This document shows, piece after piece, positions 51,036-59,766 of a DNA stretch of 64,000 bases. A program made the position numbers and the translations under genes. The stretch comes from Leptospira sp. B5-022 (GTDB taxonomy: Bacteria > Spirochaetota > Leptospiria > Leptospirales > Leptospiraceae). Under the pieces are notes generated by a model. That model had not been told where the DNA came from. It saw only the letters and a list, made by a program, of their open reading frames with translations, and ran no database searches. The stretch's first letter is position 1; each line of letters opens with the position of its first letter. The stretch lies in contig NZ_ANIJ01000025.1 in assembly GCF_000347035.1 (NCBI RefSeq), positions 62,001 to 126,000 on the forward strand, read 5' to 3'.

Positions 51036-51362
51036 TTAGAATGTAATTCCACTCCCCCCATGACCGCCTCCGCCGTGACCTCCTCCGCCGCCGCCGCCAG
51101 AACTACCGCCACCCCCTCCTCCACCAGAACCTCCTCTGGAAGTACTAGAGCTTCTTCCTCCTGAAGAAGTAACGGTATGGCAGTCTGATTTACAATCATC
51201 ACAAATGGCCTTACAAATAAATCCAATCCCAAGAGAATTTTCATTGGTTGCAACCAATAGACAAATTGAGAAGTTTTTATCGCAGTCTCTTACACAACGA
51301 TCGTCGTTCGTACAAGATTCCAAAAAGAAAAGAACAAGAGCTATCTGAAATGCCGATTTCAT
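51036..51362 (-). CDS. Cys-containing lipoprotein with glycine/serine/histidine-rich tail
   Basis: The 108-residue protein has a signal ending FFLESC, a loose lipobox. The mature N-terminal part has paired cysteines (CVRDC, CLLV, CKAICDDCKSDC) and the last third is a low-complexity Gly/Ser/His tail. Its start overlaps the stop of the ankyrin protein gene by four bases. I do not recognise a family. The tail may bind metal or be an exposed flexible segment; both are guesses. Confidence 0.75.
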   Translation of the reverse strand: MKSAFQIALVLFFLESCTNDDRCVRDCDKNFSICLLVATNENSLGIGFICKAICDDCKSDCHTVTSSGGRSSSTSRGGSGGGGGGGSSGGGGGGGHGGGGHGGSGITF

Positions 51363-51865
51363 CTTTTTGGACCGACCTCATAAGGAGCGAGTAATTCTTT
51401 GATCTGAACAGATTCCTCCAAACTGGCTTCCGAAAATGCGGTATGGCCTTGTTTACTTTTAATATGAACATTCGCACCATTCTTCAAGAGGAGTTTTACT
51501 ATGTCCACGTTCCTATTGTAAACGGCCATCATAAGAGCTGTGTGACCGTCTCTCGTTTTGGCATTGATATCCGCACCGCTGCGAACTAAAAATTCCGCGA
51601 TCTCAACTTCTCCTTCTCTTGCTGCGATCATCAAAGGGGTAAAATTCCTAGTAAAAGGATCTCTTGTATCTACGGAATAACCGGCTCTTAAACAATTCTG
51701 TAAACCGAAAAGATCTCCTTTATAAACAAAGTCGGAAGGATAAGGACTTCCCCCTCCCCCGGCAAATTGAGGAGAGATACAACTCGTTAAAAAGATGGCC
51801 AAAAGGAATAAGCCACCCCTAACGTAAAAAGGAACAAAAGGTATTGTGGAAGTGAAAAGATTCAT
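51359..51865 (-). CDS. Ankyrin-repeat lipoprotein
   Basis: I start at the ATG at 51865 (MNLFTST) because AAGGAGG lies six bases before it; the frame runs open to 51892. The protein has 168 residues with a signal ending FLTSC and a GGGGSPYPSD spacer, then about three ankyrin repeats (FTPLMIAAREGEVEIAEFLV, HTALMMAVYNRNVDIVKLLL, HTAFSEASLEESVQIKELL). It is probably anchored in the envelope and mediates protein binding. It is coupled to the glycine-rich lipoprotein gene. Confidence 0.87.
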   Translation of the reverse strand: MNLFTSTIPFVPFYVRGGLFLLAIFLTSCISPQFAGGGGSPYPSDFVYKGDLFGLQNCLRAGYSVDTRDPFTRNFTPLMIAAREGEVEIAEFLVRSGADINAKTRDGHTALMMAVYNRNVDIVKLLLKNGANVHIKSKQGHTAFSEASLEESVQIKELLAPYEVGPKR

Positions 51866-51961
51866 AAGTATCCTCCTTAACAAGAGGACCAAGTTCGAAT
51901 AAGAACGTTCCCGATTCTAAAAATTTTTGTTAGATTGGAAATATTTTATTTATAAGAAAAA

Positions 51962-52966
51962 TTAATCAAGAGGAGGAGAATCAGGCATATAAATGAAGAT
52001 GCGTCCGTCTTCCTCCATTTTTACATTGGAGAGAGACAATGCTTTTTTATATTCCGAAAAACAGAATTCGAACAGAGAGGATTCTTCCCTGTCTTGGAGT
52101 AAGACCCTGCCTTGGTGCACTTGAATCCCTCCGAAGAGTAATTTTCCTCCACTTACATAAATATAATTTTTAGAATTTGTTTTAGGAGAGGCAACCTCTA
52201 ATTCTGAGATGAACTCTATATCGAGTGTATTCTCATCCAATTTGAGATCTTTGATTCTACCTTCTACTTCCGGATCCGGAAAAACCGAAAATGGTTCAAA
52301 ATACACCTTGTTCCCGGAAATTACCAGACCTCTCCCCTTAGGAAAACGGACCAGGTCCTCGATGGACACACCAACAGTATTTAAAAGTTCTTTTGTATAA
52401 GGATTTAATAATGCCCGAACGGACTCATTTTCCACCAAGATCCGGCCTGATTCCGGATCTAACTTAACGGTGGCAATCCCTTCGAAAGATACCCAAACTA
52501 CAAGTTTGACCTCTCCTGAAATCTTAAGTTTCCATGCACCGTTATGAAAAATCGGTTTAAGTTTGATTTTCCGTAGAGTGGACTCGGGAAAATTGAACAA
52601 CCTTCCATTCAATAATCTTTCCAAACTTTCCAAAGAAATCCGAATATTCCCGTTCAGGATTTTAAGAGTAAAAAGTTCCGGTCGATCGAAAGGAAGAATT
52701 TCTCCGTTTTTAGGGATTGCTTCTAACGAAAGACGATCCGCCTCCACGAAAATTTCCTTCTGCCAATAGAATCTAACGTTTTTAAGAATTAAGTGTGGCC
52801 TAGCGAAATAATGAAAATCAGCTACTCGTTCCTTTTCGGATACTATGTTCGAAAAGGGTATATCCATATTTTCTAGACCGGATCTTCCAGCCAAAAAGGA
52901 AAGCAGGGAAATACAGATCAGGACAATCCCGTAAATCCAAGGACGTAAAATTCGATTCTGATTCAT
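51962..52966 (-). CDS. Conserved envelope protein of unknown function (single N-terminal membrane anchor)
   Basis: The 334-residue protein has one N-terminal membrane helix (WIYGIVLICISLLSFLAG) and a large, mostly beta-strand exterior. The repeating pattern of lipid-transfer-like strands (DFHYFARPHLILKNVRFYWQ, FTLKILNGNIRISLESLERL, LDIEFISELEVASP) recalls AsmA/LmeA-like envelope proteins, but I cannot assign a family. It precedes the ankyrin lipoprotein pair on the same strand, with about 100 bases between. Confidence 0.65.
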   Translation of the reverse strand: MNQNRILRPWIYGIVLICISLLSFLAGRSGLENMDIPFSNIVSEKERVADFHYFARPHLILKNVRFYWQKEIFVEADRLSLEAIPKNGEILPFDRPELFTLKILNGNIRISLESLERLLNGRLFNFPESTLRKIKLKPIFHNGAWKLKISGEVKLVVWVSFEGIATVKLDPESGRILVENESVRALLNPYTKELLNTVGVSIEDLVRFPKGRGLVISGNKVYFEPFSVFPDPEVEGRIKDLKLDENTLDIEFISELEVASPKTNSKNYIYVSGGKLLFGGIQVHQGRVLLQDREESSLFEFCFSEYKKALSLSNVKMEEDGRIFIYMPDSPPLD

Positions 52967-53079
52967 TTAGCTTTTTTGCCCGAAAGGCAGATGGGAATTT
53001 TTTAAAGGGACCGCTTTGCTTGGCTATTCTTTTATATGAAAGGTAAATTGTTGGAAGTCCAACAGATCAAAAAGATAGA

Positions 53080-53376
53080 TTATTTGGTCTTTCTTTTTGT
53101 AGAACTTGCGGCTTTTAAAGACTTCTTTTTGGATTTTATTTCCGATTTATCATCAAACTTGAAGAAGAAGTCTACGGGCTTTTTATAAAGTTTGGCCAAG
53201 TTCCAGAACTCTATAACGTCTATCCTTCTGTCTCCTGCTTCGACCTTAGAAATGAATGATTGGGGTGTTTTGAGGGCATCGGCAACATCCACTTGGGTCA
53301 ACCCCGCTTCTTCCCGGGCTTTCTTTAGTAACTTCTGGAAAATCTTATATTCTTCGGTGTAGATTGTTTTAGCCAA
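53080..53376 (-). CDS. XRE-family helix-turn-helix regulator
   Basis: The 98-residue protein has an HTH domain at about 12-70 (LLKKAREEAGLTQVDVADAL, then PQSFISKVEAGDRRID and EFWNLAKLYKKPVDFFF) followed by a Lys/Ser-rich tail. It is cytoplasmic and resembles phage-repressor-type or toxin-antitoxin regulators, but no partner toxin is beside it. It is divergent from the DJ-1 family gene. Confidence 0.85.
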   Translation of the reverse strand: MAKTIYTEEYKIFQKLLKKAREEAGLTQVDVADALKTPQSFISKVEAGDRRIDVIEFWNLAKLYKKPVDFFFKFDDKSEIKSKKKSLKAASSTKRKTK

Positions 53377-53582
53377 GCAAAACTTATTCTACTTCCCAAT
53401 TCGGAATATACCAAATTAGGATATTCGAAAAAGGCCGACCTGCTAATTCCGGATATCGTTCGATTAGGGAATTTCCTTTCCTTTCTGCTTAATTTTCCAA
53501 GAAAGTTTTTCGATCTGCCTCTCAAAATTTTTTCTTTCGAATTCGACTTGAAGACTTCTACGAGTTCTATTCTATCTTGTCT

Positions 53583-54278
53583 ATGCAAGAGCCGTTCCAT
53601 ATCGGTTTACTTATCTTTCCGGACCTAACTCCATTGGATTTCGTGGGTCCTTACGAAGTATTTTCCAGAATGAAAAATTCCAAAATCTACGTAATAGCCG
53701 AAACCAAGGAACCAATCCCATCCGAAAAAGGATTATTTATTCTTCCGGACAGAACTATGGACGAAAACATAGATTTGGATTTGGTCTTAGTTCCGGGTGG
53801 ACTCGGCGTCAACCGACTCATGGAAAACGAAAAGGTCCTGAGTTGGCTGAGAGAAAAATCAAAAACCTCCAGATATATCAGTTCGGTATGTACCGGCTCT
53901 TTGGTATTAGCCGCAGCAGGCTTATTAAACGGATATAAGGCAACCACACATTGGCTCTCTTTAGATGTGTTAAGATTCTTTCCGGAAATCGATGTAAAAG
54001 AAGATCGAGTAGTGATCGATCGAGACCGAATTACAGGAGGAGGAGTCACTGCAGGAATCGACTTCGCACTCCGAATTGTAGCCGAGATCCAAGGACAAAA
54101 ATCGGCTGAAGAAATCCAACTTATGATCGAATACAATCCAAAACCCCCTTTTGTAAGCGGACATCCTAATACCGCAGATCCGGATTTGGTTTCCGAAATA
54201 CAAGTCACTCGGGAAAAAGCCCAAGAACTGAGAAAGGAAATCGCCACCAGGTCCATTGAAAGATTTCCCAAATCTTAA
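53583..54278 (+). CDS. DJ-1/PfpI family protein, isonitrile hydratase-like
   Basis: From the ATG at 53583 the protein has 231 residues. It has the PfpI fold with nucleophile Cys in SVCTGSLVLAAAGLL, followed by ATTHWLSLD and TGGGVTAGIDFALR, a motif order shared with isonitrile hydratase and with the N-terminal half of GlxA regulators. No C-terminal HTH is present. An N-terminal PDLTPLDFVGPYEV segment also fits. The substrate cannot be settled by sequence; the enzyme assignment is tentative. Confidence 0.85.
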   Translation: MQEPFHIGLLIFPDLTPLDFVGPYEVFSRMKNSKIYVIAETKEPIPSEKGLFILPDRTMDENIDLDLVLVPGGLGVNRLMENEKVLSWLREKSKTSRYISSVCTGSLVLAAAGLLNGYKATTHWLSLDVLRFFPEIDVKEDRVVIDRDRITGGGVTAGIDFALRIVAEIQGQKSAEEIQLMIEYNPKPPFVSGHPNTADPDLVSEIQVTREKAQELRKEIATRSIERFPKS

Positions 54279-54293
54279 AACTCATTTTTCAAC

Positions 54294-54866
54294 TTATAGT
54301 TTGACTATGATGGAAAAGATTCCAGTCAATGCTATGATTGCTCCTAACATCCATTTGGTCTGAACAGAAATGAGTTTGTGAATTTCAATTCGGAGTTCTG
54401 AAATTTTTTCGTTCATTTCTGTGCGAAGTTCTGCAATATCTTCTTTTACCTCAGCACGGAGGGCAGCAATATCTTCCTTCACCTCAGCTCGAAGTTCTGC
54501 GATATCTTCTTTTACCTCGGCTCGAAGTTCTGCGATATCTTCTTTTACCTCAGCTCGAAGTTCTGCAATATCTTCCTTTACCTCGGCTCGAAGTTCGGCG
54601 ATATCTTCTTTTACCTCGGCTCGAAGTGCAGCTAGATCCGATTTGAATTCAGCTCTAAGGTCAGCCAGGTCTGTTTTATATTCAGAACGAAATGTATTTA
54701 ATTCTTCCGAAAGTCTGTTCTCAAATCTATCTGAAACGAGTTCCACTACATTCTCCCGATTGGCTCCAAAAGAATCGTTGATAAAATCCACAAATTCATT
54801 CGTTCCTTCCTCACCCAATACTTCTTCTAACTTTCGCGGTATTCTGCGAAACATAGGTATTGCCAT
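54294..54866 (-). CDS. Coiled-coil membrane-anchored protein (CCDC90/MCUR1-like)
   Basis: I start at the ATG at 54866 (MAIPMFRRIPRKLEE), preceded by AAGGAG eight bases upstream; the frame itself is open to 54950. The 190-residue protein has a globular head, a long coiled-coil built from 11-residue repeats (consensus DIAELRAEVKE, six close copies), and one C-terminal membrane helix (WMLGAIIALTGIFSIIV). This layout matches the bacterial relatives of mitochondrial CCDC90/MCUR1 proteins. The coiled-coil is repeat-expanded at DNA level. Function in bacteria is unknown. Confidence 0.78.
   Translation of the reverse strand: MAIPMFRRIPRKLEEVLGEEGTNEFVDFINDSFGANRENVVELVSDRFENRLSEELNTFRSEYKTDLADLRAEFKSDLAALRAEVKEDIAELRAEVKEDIAELRAEVKEDIAELRAEVKEDIAELRAEVKEDIAALRAEVKEDIAELRTEMNEKISELRIEIHKLISVQTKWMLGAIIALTGIFSIIVKL
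54429..54659. repeat. 33-base tandem repeat array
   Basis: About seven tandem 33-base units lie here, the first six nearly identical (differing at third positions such as ctcagc/ctcggc and gcgata/gcaata), the last diverged. Each encodes one 11-residue coiled-coil turn, so copy-number change keeps the frame. The repeat also keeps a long open frame on the opposite strand, which I do not regard as a gene. Confidence 0.9.
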
Positions 54867-55020
54867 CAGTATGCTCCTTAATGGAGGATTTTGCAATTCA
54901 AAACTCCCCGCTATGAGGCTCAGGTCCGGAATAATGATTTCCGCGCGCACTTTTTTGTTAGAAAATTTTCATCCGGAATGAGAATTCCTAAAGAACTTTA
55001 TAAAAAAAGAATGTATTAGA

Positions 55021-55042
55021 AAAGGAGCCTGAAGACTCCTTT
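55021..55042 (-). terminator. Weak terminator after the FMN reductase gene
   Basis: On the minus strand AAAGGAG, an eight-base loop and CTCCTTT form a seven-pair stem followed by TTCTAATACATTCTTTTTTT. The T-run is delayed, so termination may be partial. It sits in the gap between two minus-strand genes. Confidence 0.5.
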
Positions 55043-55092
55043 GCGAAATATAGATTTTTTTATCAACTGATTCAGCTGGCGATTTTGAAGAA

Positions 55093-55638
55093 TTAAGAAG
55101 GTCTAGATGCTTGGATCAAATGTTCCAGGCTTTGCAAACAATTTCGCAACTCCTTCTCCGTTTGTTCATCCAAAATATTACCTTCCCGATCCACCTTCTT
55201 GTTCACGGAAGGAATACTTAAAACACAATCATCATTTATCTTAACTGTGAGAACATTCAATAAACCTAAAAGAGCTTCCTGTGCCTTGGAAGCTCCACCG
55301 TAACCTGGAGATGCATTGATAAGCCCTACCGGCTTTCCATAAAGTTCGGCACTGGACACAATCCAATCTAATGCATTTTTCAAGACCCCTGGGATCGCAA
55401 ATGCGTATTCGGGACTGGAAAAAAGAATGGCATCCGCCTCTTTTAATTCCCTTCTCCATTCCATGACTTCCTTAGGAGGTGTATCCGTATCCAAGTCAGG
55501 ATTGAAGTGCGGGATCCGATCAATCGGGTCTGCGATTCTGATCTGCAAAGGATCATGTGCAATCCTTTTTGCTGCAAGTAATAAGGCTGTATTGGATGAA
55601 CCTTTTCTTAAACTTCCGGAAACGGCGAGTATTTTCAT
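55093..55638 (-). CDS. NAD(P)H-dependent FMN reductase family protein
   Basis: The 181-residue flavodoxin-like protein has the FMN-phosphate loop SGSLRKGSSNTALL (7-20), PEYAFAIPGVLKNALDW near 78-94 and GYGGASKAQEALLGLL. It belongs to the NADPH-dependent FMN/azo/chromate reductase family, cytoplasmic. The physiological acceptor is not evident. It follows a HAD phosphatase gene on the same strand. Confidence 0.9.
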   Translation of the reverse strand: MKILAVSGSLRKGSSNTALLLAAKRIAHDPLQIRIADPIDRIPHFNPDLDTDTPPKEVMEWRRELKEADAILFSSPEYAFAIPGVLKNALDWIVSSAELYGKPVGLINASPGYGGASKAQEALLGLLNVLTVKINDDCVLSIPSVNKKVDREGNILDEQTEKELRNCLQSLEHLIQASRPS

Positions 55639-55704
55639 TCTTGTTCTAACTCGATTCTTTTCTGTATTCGGTTAGACTTATATGGAGAAGGAATAGAAAA
55701 CAAA

Positions 55705-56406
55705 CTAACCTTGTTTTAAGATCGCAGTTAGCTCGCCAAGATCTCGGATGTCACCGTCAGCATGTTTGTGAAATGCGGTCCATCCTCTGGATCTTGTGGG
55801 TAGGATATCCAACTCCACCTTGTCTCCGCAATATATGAGTTTATCCGGAGAAAGCCCCACAAGCTTCTCCGCTTCCTGAAAGATCAAAGGAGAAGGTTTT
55901 TCGTATCCGAATTCCGCAGAGACGATCACAGGATAAAAATAATCTAATACGCCTACACTTGCAAGTAGCTGTTTGAGTCGATGATCCCAATTAGAGATAA
56001 TCCCTAAACCGGAGCCTCTCTCTTTTGCGAATTCTACTAATTCATAGAAGCCCGGATCTATTTCCCAGACGGAAGGTTCGTCAAAACGTTTAAATATGGA
56101 TTGGAAAATCGGATCAGGTTCCAGATCCGATCCTATTTCCTTTAGGAAGAAACCCAGAAGTTCTCTCCACCAACCTTCACTTCCATCTTGATGCGCATGG
56201 AATTTATCTTTATAATCGGGAAGCGGATGACGCGTCATATGCGCATAAGCCTTACGAAAGGCTCTTTCCATATAACCGTTCGGATGTTTGGAACCGTCCA
56301 GGCCGAATTCTTTGAGAACTTCGAAATATACGTCCCCTGCGGGCTTTTTCATCGTAAGGAGAGTGTCTCCCACATCCAGAAAAATGTAATGTTCTTTGAA
56401 ATTCAT
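55705..56406 (-). CDS. HAD-superfamily hydrolase
   Basis: The 233-residue protein has HAD motif I as FLDVGDTLL (Gly in place of the second Asp, as in HDHD3-like members), motif II ISNWD, motif III Lys in EFGYEKPSP and motif IV CGDKVELDI, with a helical cap domain. It is probably a small-molecule phosphatase. The missing motif I Asp could limit or alter catalysis. It lies between the FMN reductase and DJ-1-like genes. Confidence 0.88.
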   Translation of the reverse strand: MNFKEHYIFLDVGDTLLTMKKPAGDVYFEVLKEFGLDGSKHPNGYMERAFRKAYAHMTRHPLPDYKDKFHAHQDGSEGWWRELLGFFLKEIGSDLEPDPIFQSIFKRFDEPSVWEIDPGFYELVEFAKERGSGLGIISNWDHRLKQLLASVGVLDYFYPVIVSAEFGYEKPSPLIFQEAEKLVGLSPDKLIYCGDKVELDILPTRSRGWTAFHKHADGDIRDLGELTAILKQG

Positions 56407-56490
56407 GTCGTTCTCGATCGAGTGACCTTAGATCGGACCCTTTATAGTCAGTATGTCTATATAGTGTTTACGGAAAATCAAAAACCGAAA

Positions 56491-57240
56491 TTAACCGAAG
56501 AATTCAGGAAGTTCAAATGCAAACTTATGAGCATCTCCGGGCCATCTTGCGGAAAGATAAGACTTATCCAAAACGCTGAACCCCGGTTTAATATTGGAAA
56601 AACTGTCCCTTGCAATCGGCATGGGCCCTTCTTGGAAATCCACTTTTGATTCCAGAAATGAAATTACCTCGTCCTGCAATGGTGTAGGATAAGTTCTATA
56701 ATAATCCCCTAGCCAAGCCCTAGTTAAATTCCAGGCTAGAAGTTCCTGTGATCTCAGAAGTCCGGTGGTTTTCAGTCCATATAGACTGGATTTTTTTGTT
56801 TTAGGATTTTTGGATCTTGCAGCAAGAAGTACTCCATGACAGATCGCAGCCACAGGCTTTCCTTCGGCGAACGTATGGCCCACCAAATTCTGCAAAAACT
56901 CGGATTCCAAATAGACCCTCATTCCCTTCGCATGTCCCCCTGGAAGAAGCAATACATCGAAAGAATCCAATTTGATCGACTCGTACTTTTTAGGATTTAA
57001 GAATTCATTCGATTTTTCTAATTCCCTATAGAGAAGAACATCATCATCTTTCGCTCGTAAAAAGGGAGAAAGTATCCCCAATCCTTTCCCGGTTACCATC
57101 CTAAAATCCGCTTCTCCGGAGGTTCCGTTAGGGGTCGCAAATAGGATCTTATATCCGTTTTCCTTTAGAACTTTCCAAGGTACGGATACTTCCGTTGGGT
57201 CGAAATCGATTTGAGGGATCGGGATTAGGACAGTCTTCAT
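56491..57240 (-). CDS. DJ-1/PfpI type-1 glutamine amidotransferase-like protein
   Basis: The 249-residue protein has a PfpI core with DVLLLPGGHAKGM and the nucleophile Cys in AAICHGVLLAA, and a C-terminal extension. Relatives include Hsp31-like chaperone/glyoxalases and intracellular protease-like proteins. No signal peptide is seen. It starts directly where the upstream serine hydrolase gene ends, so they are coupled. Confidence 0.85.
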   Translation of the reverse strand: MKTVLIPIPQIDFDPTEVSVPWKVLKENGYKILFATPNGTSGEADFRMVTGKGLGILSPFLRAKDDDVLLYRELEKSNEFLNPKKYESIKLDSFDVLLLPGGHAKGMRVYLESEFLQNLVGHTFAEGKPVAAICHGVLLAARSKNPKTKKSSLYGLKTTGLLRSQELLAWNLTRAWLGDYYRTYPTPLQDEVISFLESKVDFQEGPMPIARDSFSNIKPGFSVLDKSYLSARWPGDAHKFAFELPEFFG

Positions 57241-58500
57241 TTAAGGATGATTTTGTTTCATCCCTGGTTCCGCTGCAATCCTTGTTTCATCCGCTCCTTC
57301 TTTTAGCTTAGGATCCAAGGAAGTCCTGGCGGCTACCTTTAATTCCCTGAGAAGGGCCTCTTCCCTATCAGGGGAAGGGATCTTATCCGTAGAGACTAAA
57401 GATGCTTTGACCGCATCCAAGGCAGAGGTTAAAATTACGTCAGGTGCCTTGTCCCAAATCGCGCTAGTCATCACTAAAACAATCTTACGATGAGGGATTA
57501 CGTAGATGAACTGTCCGCCTTTTCCGTTTGCCATGAAGCTTGGCTTTCCTTCGAATTCGTGCAGCCAGAAATGGAGTCCGTATCTTTTTTCCACTCCTGG
57601 CTCCAAGGTCATAGCGATCCATTCCGGTTTTAAGATCTGACGGCCCTGCCATTTCCCTCCATCTAAATAGAGTTGTCCTAATTTAGCCATGTCGATCGGT
57701 CTCAAACGAAGTCCGAAACCGGCCGTCTGTCTTCCGGATTTGGACGTATTCCATTCTTCTCCCTTAAAACCTAACCATGAGAAGGCGGTATTCTTCGAAT
57801 ATTCGTATAATGTCTTACCTGTCTTTGCTTCCAAATAACCCGCAACTAACTGAGTATCTCCATTAGAATATTCGAATTTAGTTCCCGGTGCGGAAGATAC
57901 GGCAGGGGTCCAAGCAATCGCAAGGGGGTCTGCGTCCGTTCTAATATCTTCTTTTTTGGGAAAGGAATCCCAGCCCATTCCGGAACTCATACGTAATGCG
58001 TCCTTGAGTCGGATGGATTCTTTTCCTTTTAGTTCGGATGGAAGAAGGCCCGGCAAATTAGACTCAACGGAGTAAAGGCTATCTTCCAAATCCACTCCAC
58101 AATCGTTCGAATAGCAGACCCCTAATAACATGGAGACCACCGATTTGGTTACGGAGTACATATTATGGTTATGATTTCTGGAAATACCTCCAGCATATCT
58201 TTCGAATACCAGATTTCCTTCTTTCAAGATGAGAAGTGAACGGACCTCCGTTTTTTCTTTTCTGAGTTTTTTAGAAAGTTCCACCAAAGGTCTGGAATCT
58301 AGTCCTAATTCTTCCGGAAATTCGACTCGGAAGCCTTCTGCCGGATTTCTATCTAAGGTCTCATTTTGGTCCCAGCCAAGTCCGGAAGGAAGCTTAACCC
58401 AACCCCAATCCAGGGCGCTACAATTGGAAATGAAAAGGATAACTAAGGAGATAAGAAAGAAACGTTTGATTGATGAAGTACTAGTAAAAAAACTACTCAC
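57241..58500 (-). CDS. Serine hydrolase (class C beta-lactamase/PBP-like), lipoprotein
   Basis: I start at the GTG at 58500 because GGAGG lies eight bases before it; the frame is open to 58515. The 419-residue protein has a signal ending LFISNC, then the Ser-xx-Lys motif (YSVTKSVVSM) near 125, Tyr-x-Asn (EYSNGD) and a later HGFWL-like LHFWLHEF. This is the AmpC-type esterase/DD-peptidase family, envelope-anchored. Beta-lactam hydrolysis cannot be claimed from sequence; many members are esterases. Confidence 0.87.
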   Translation of the reverse strand: MSSFFTSTSSIKRFFLISLVILFISNCSALDWGWVKLPSGLGWDQNETLDRNPAEGFRVEFPEELGLDSRPLVELSKKLRKEKTEVRSLLILKEGNLVFERYAGGISRNHNHNMYSVTKSVVSMLLGVCYSNDCGVDLEDSLYSVESNLPGLLPSELKGKESIRLKDALRMSSGMGWDSFPKKEDIRTDADPLAIAWTPAVSSAPGTKFEYSNGDTQLVAGYLEAKTGKTLYEYSKNTAFSWLGFKGEEWNTSKSGRQTAGFGLRLRPIDMAKLGQLYLDGGKWQGRQILKPEWIAMTLEPGVEKRYGLHFWLHEFEGKPSFMANGKGGQFIYVIPHRKIVLVMTSAIWDKAPDVILTSALDAVKASLVSTDKIPSPDREEALLRELKVAARTSLDPKLKEGADETRIAAEPGMKQNHP

Positions 58501-58784
58501 TAAAAGACCCTCCACTCAAATTATTAGGTCTTAAGTACTGCTTAGACAGACTCTATTGTAGGTTATCCAGCATTCAATACTATTGAGACCCCGTTCGGAA
58601 ATTTTTTTCCACACGATTTCTATCCAAAAGAGCGCAAAAATTATGTATTTATTTGTTAAACGACGAAAATATTTGCCTAATCCCAAAGGTTTAGTTTTTA
58701 AAAAATTCCATTTTCTTTCCTTGTCTTCCCAATTTACCAAGGGAAACTGTAAAAGCCGTCTGCCGAAATATCGACTTTCTTCTT

Positions 58785-59261
58785 ATGAAAATTAAACTCG
58801 GAATATTACTATTCTCCTTTACTTTGAATTGCTTTTTCGCAGTGGATTGGAGTTCCGACGAATCGGGTAAGGTGAGAGGAAAAGGTTCGGTAGAGGATTT
58901 TCCGGAGCCTGAAAATGCCAATTTAAGCAAAGAGGAACTTTCCAAAAGACCGAAAAAAGGCGGCTTCAAGACCAGAGAAGAGCAGGAACTTTTTGATATG
59001 ATGATCTCCTCCGGCACCGATCAAAACACTGCTCGGAACTGTGCTGCCAAATACGGGAATTGCAAAAGCCAATGTTGGACCCAATATCCGGTCCCCAAAG
59101 TGGAGACTGTTTTTACCGCAATCACCGTGGATCGTAAAAGGGAAAATTGTATCGCTAGATGCAGTAATCTTTGCGATGATTATATTCCTTCCACTTCCAG
59201 AGGCACTATGCCGAATTCCGGCAAAGGAAATTATTCGGATCCGAACGCTCCCAGATACTGA
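58785..59261 (+). CDS. Cys-containing secreted protein, probable lipoprotein
   Basis: The 158-residue protein has a signal (LGILLFSFTLNC) with Cys at 16 that fits a loose spirochaetal lipobox. The mature part is charged at first (KEELSKRPKKGGFK) and then has six cysteines in ARNCAAKYGNCKSQC and ENCIARCSNLC. I recognise no family. No Shine-Dalgarno is obvious. It is divergent from the serine hydrolase gene, with 284 bases between, and precedes cutA by 70 bases. Confidence 0.72.
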   Translation: MKIKLGILLFSFTLNCFFAVDWSSDESGKVRGKGSVEDFPEPENANLSKEELSKRPKKGGFKTREEQELFDMMISSGTDQNTARNCAAKYGNCKSQCWTQYPVPKVETVFTAITVDRKRENCIARCSNLCDDYIPSTSRGTMPNSGKGNYSDPNAPRY

Positions 59262-59331
59262 TCCGATCTTTCTAAAGAAAGACTGGACAAAGAATGAATA
59301 CTTCTTATCCTCCTTTTTCTCGGAGGAACCA

Positions 59332-59664
59332 ATGTCTGCATCTCAAGAAATTTTAGTCTTCACAACGCTGGCGGATCGAGATCTAGCGGAAGAGTATATC
59401 GCAGAAATGCTGCAGTTAGGCATCATAGTGAGTGGTACCATTTTTCCGGAAGTGGCTCTATTATACCAATGGGAAGGAAAACTCACCATCGATTCTGAAA
59501 ATAAGATCCTTCTAAAAGCGAAAGCGGATAAGTACGCTGCAATCGAAGAATATATTATGAAAAAACATCCTTATCTCGCTCCTGAGATCATCAAAATGGA
59601 TGTAAGTTTCGGTTCCGATAAGTTTAAGGCTTTTATAAAGGATAAGATCGCGAAAGGAGGATAA
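59332..59664 (+). CDS. cutA: Divalent-cation tolerance protein CutA
   Basis: The frame is open for 97 codons upstream, but the ATG at 59332 has CGGAGG six bases before it and begins the CutA domain (ILVFTTLADRDLAEEYIAEML). The 110-residue protein includes YQWEGKLTIDSENKILLKAK and HPYLAPEIIKMDVSFG, family hallmarks. CutA is a trimeric PII-like protein linked to copper tolerance in E. coli; its role is debated. Confidence 0.92.
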   Translation: MSASQEILVFTTLADRDLAEEYIAEMLQLGIIVSGTIFPEVALLYQWEGKLTIDSENKILLKAKADKYAAIEEYIMKKHPYLAPEIIKMDVSFGSDKFKAFIKDKIAKGG

Positions 59665-59766
59665 TCCTTTCGCACTTTAGAAATTTATTATACTCCGTGC
59701 CAAAGTCAGTGCCGTAAATAAACGTCCTATTTCGGGCGTAAAGGCCCTGGAGTTTAGGAAAACGTC

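Noticed and set aside
54421..54981. Long plus-strand open frame rich in RSSAISSFTSA repeats
   Set aside because: It is the mirror of the 33-base tandem repeat; it has no ribosome site and its low-complexity product fits an antisense frame of the coiled-coil gene.
57241..58500. Beta-lactamase resistance gene
   Set aside because: The Ser-xx-Lys and Tyr-x-Asn motifs also occur in esterases and DD-peptidases. The lipoprotein anchor and context give no support for antibiotic hydrolysis.
59041..59331. N-terminal extension of cutA
   Set aside because: This part overlaps the upstream Cys-rich gene in another frame and shows no domain; the ATG at 59332 has a clear ribosome site.
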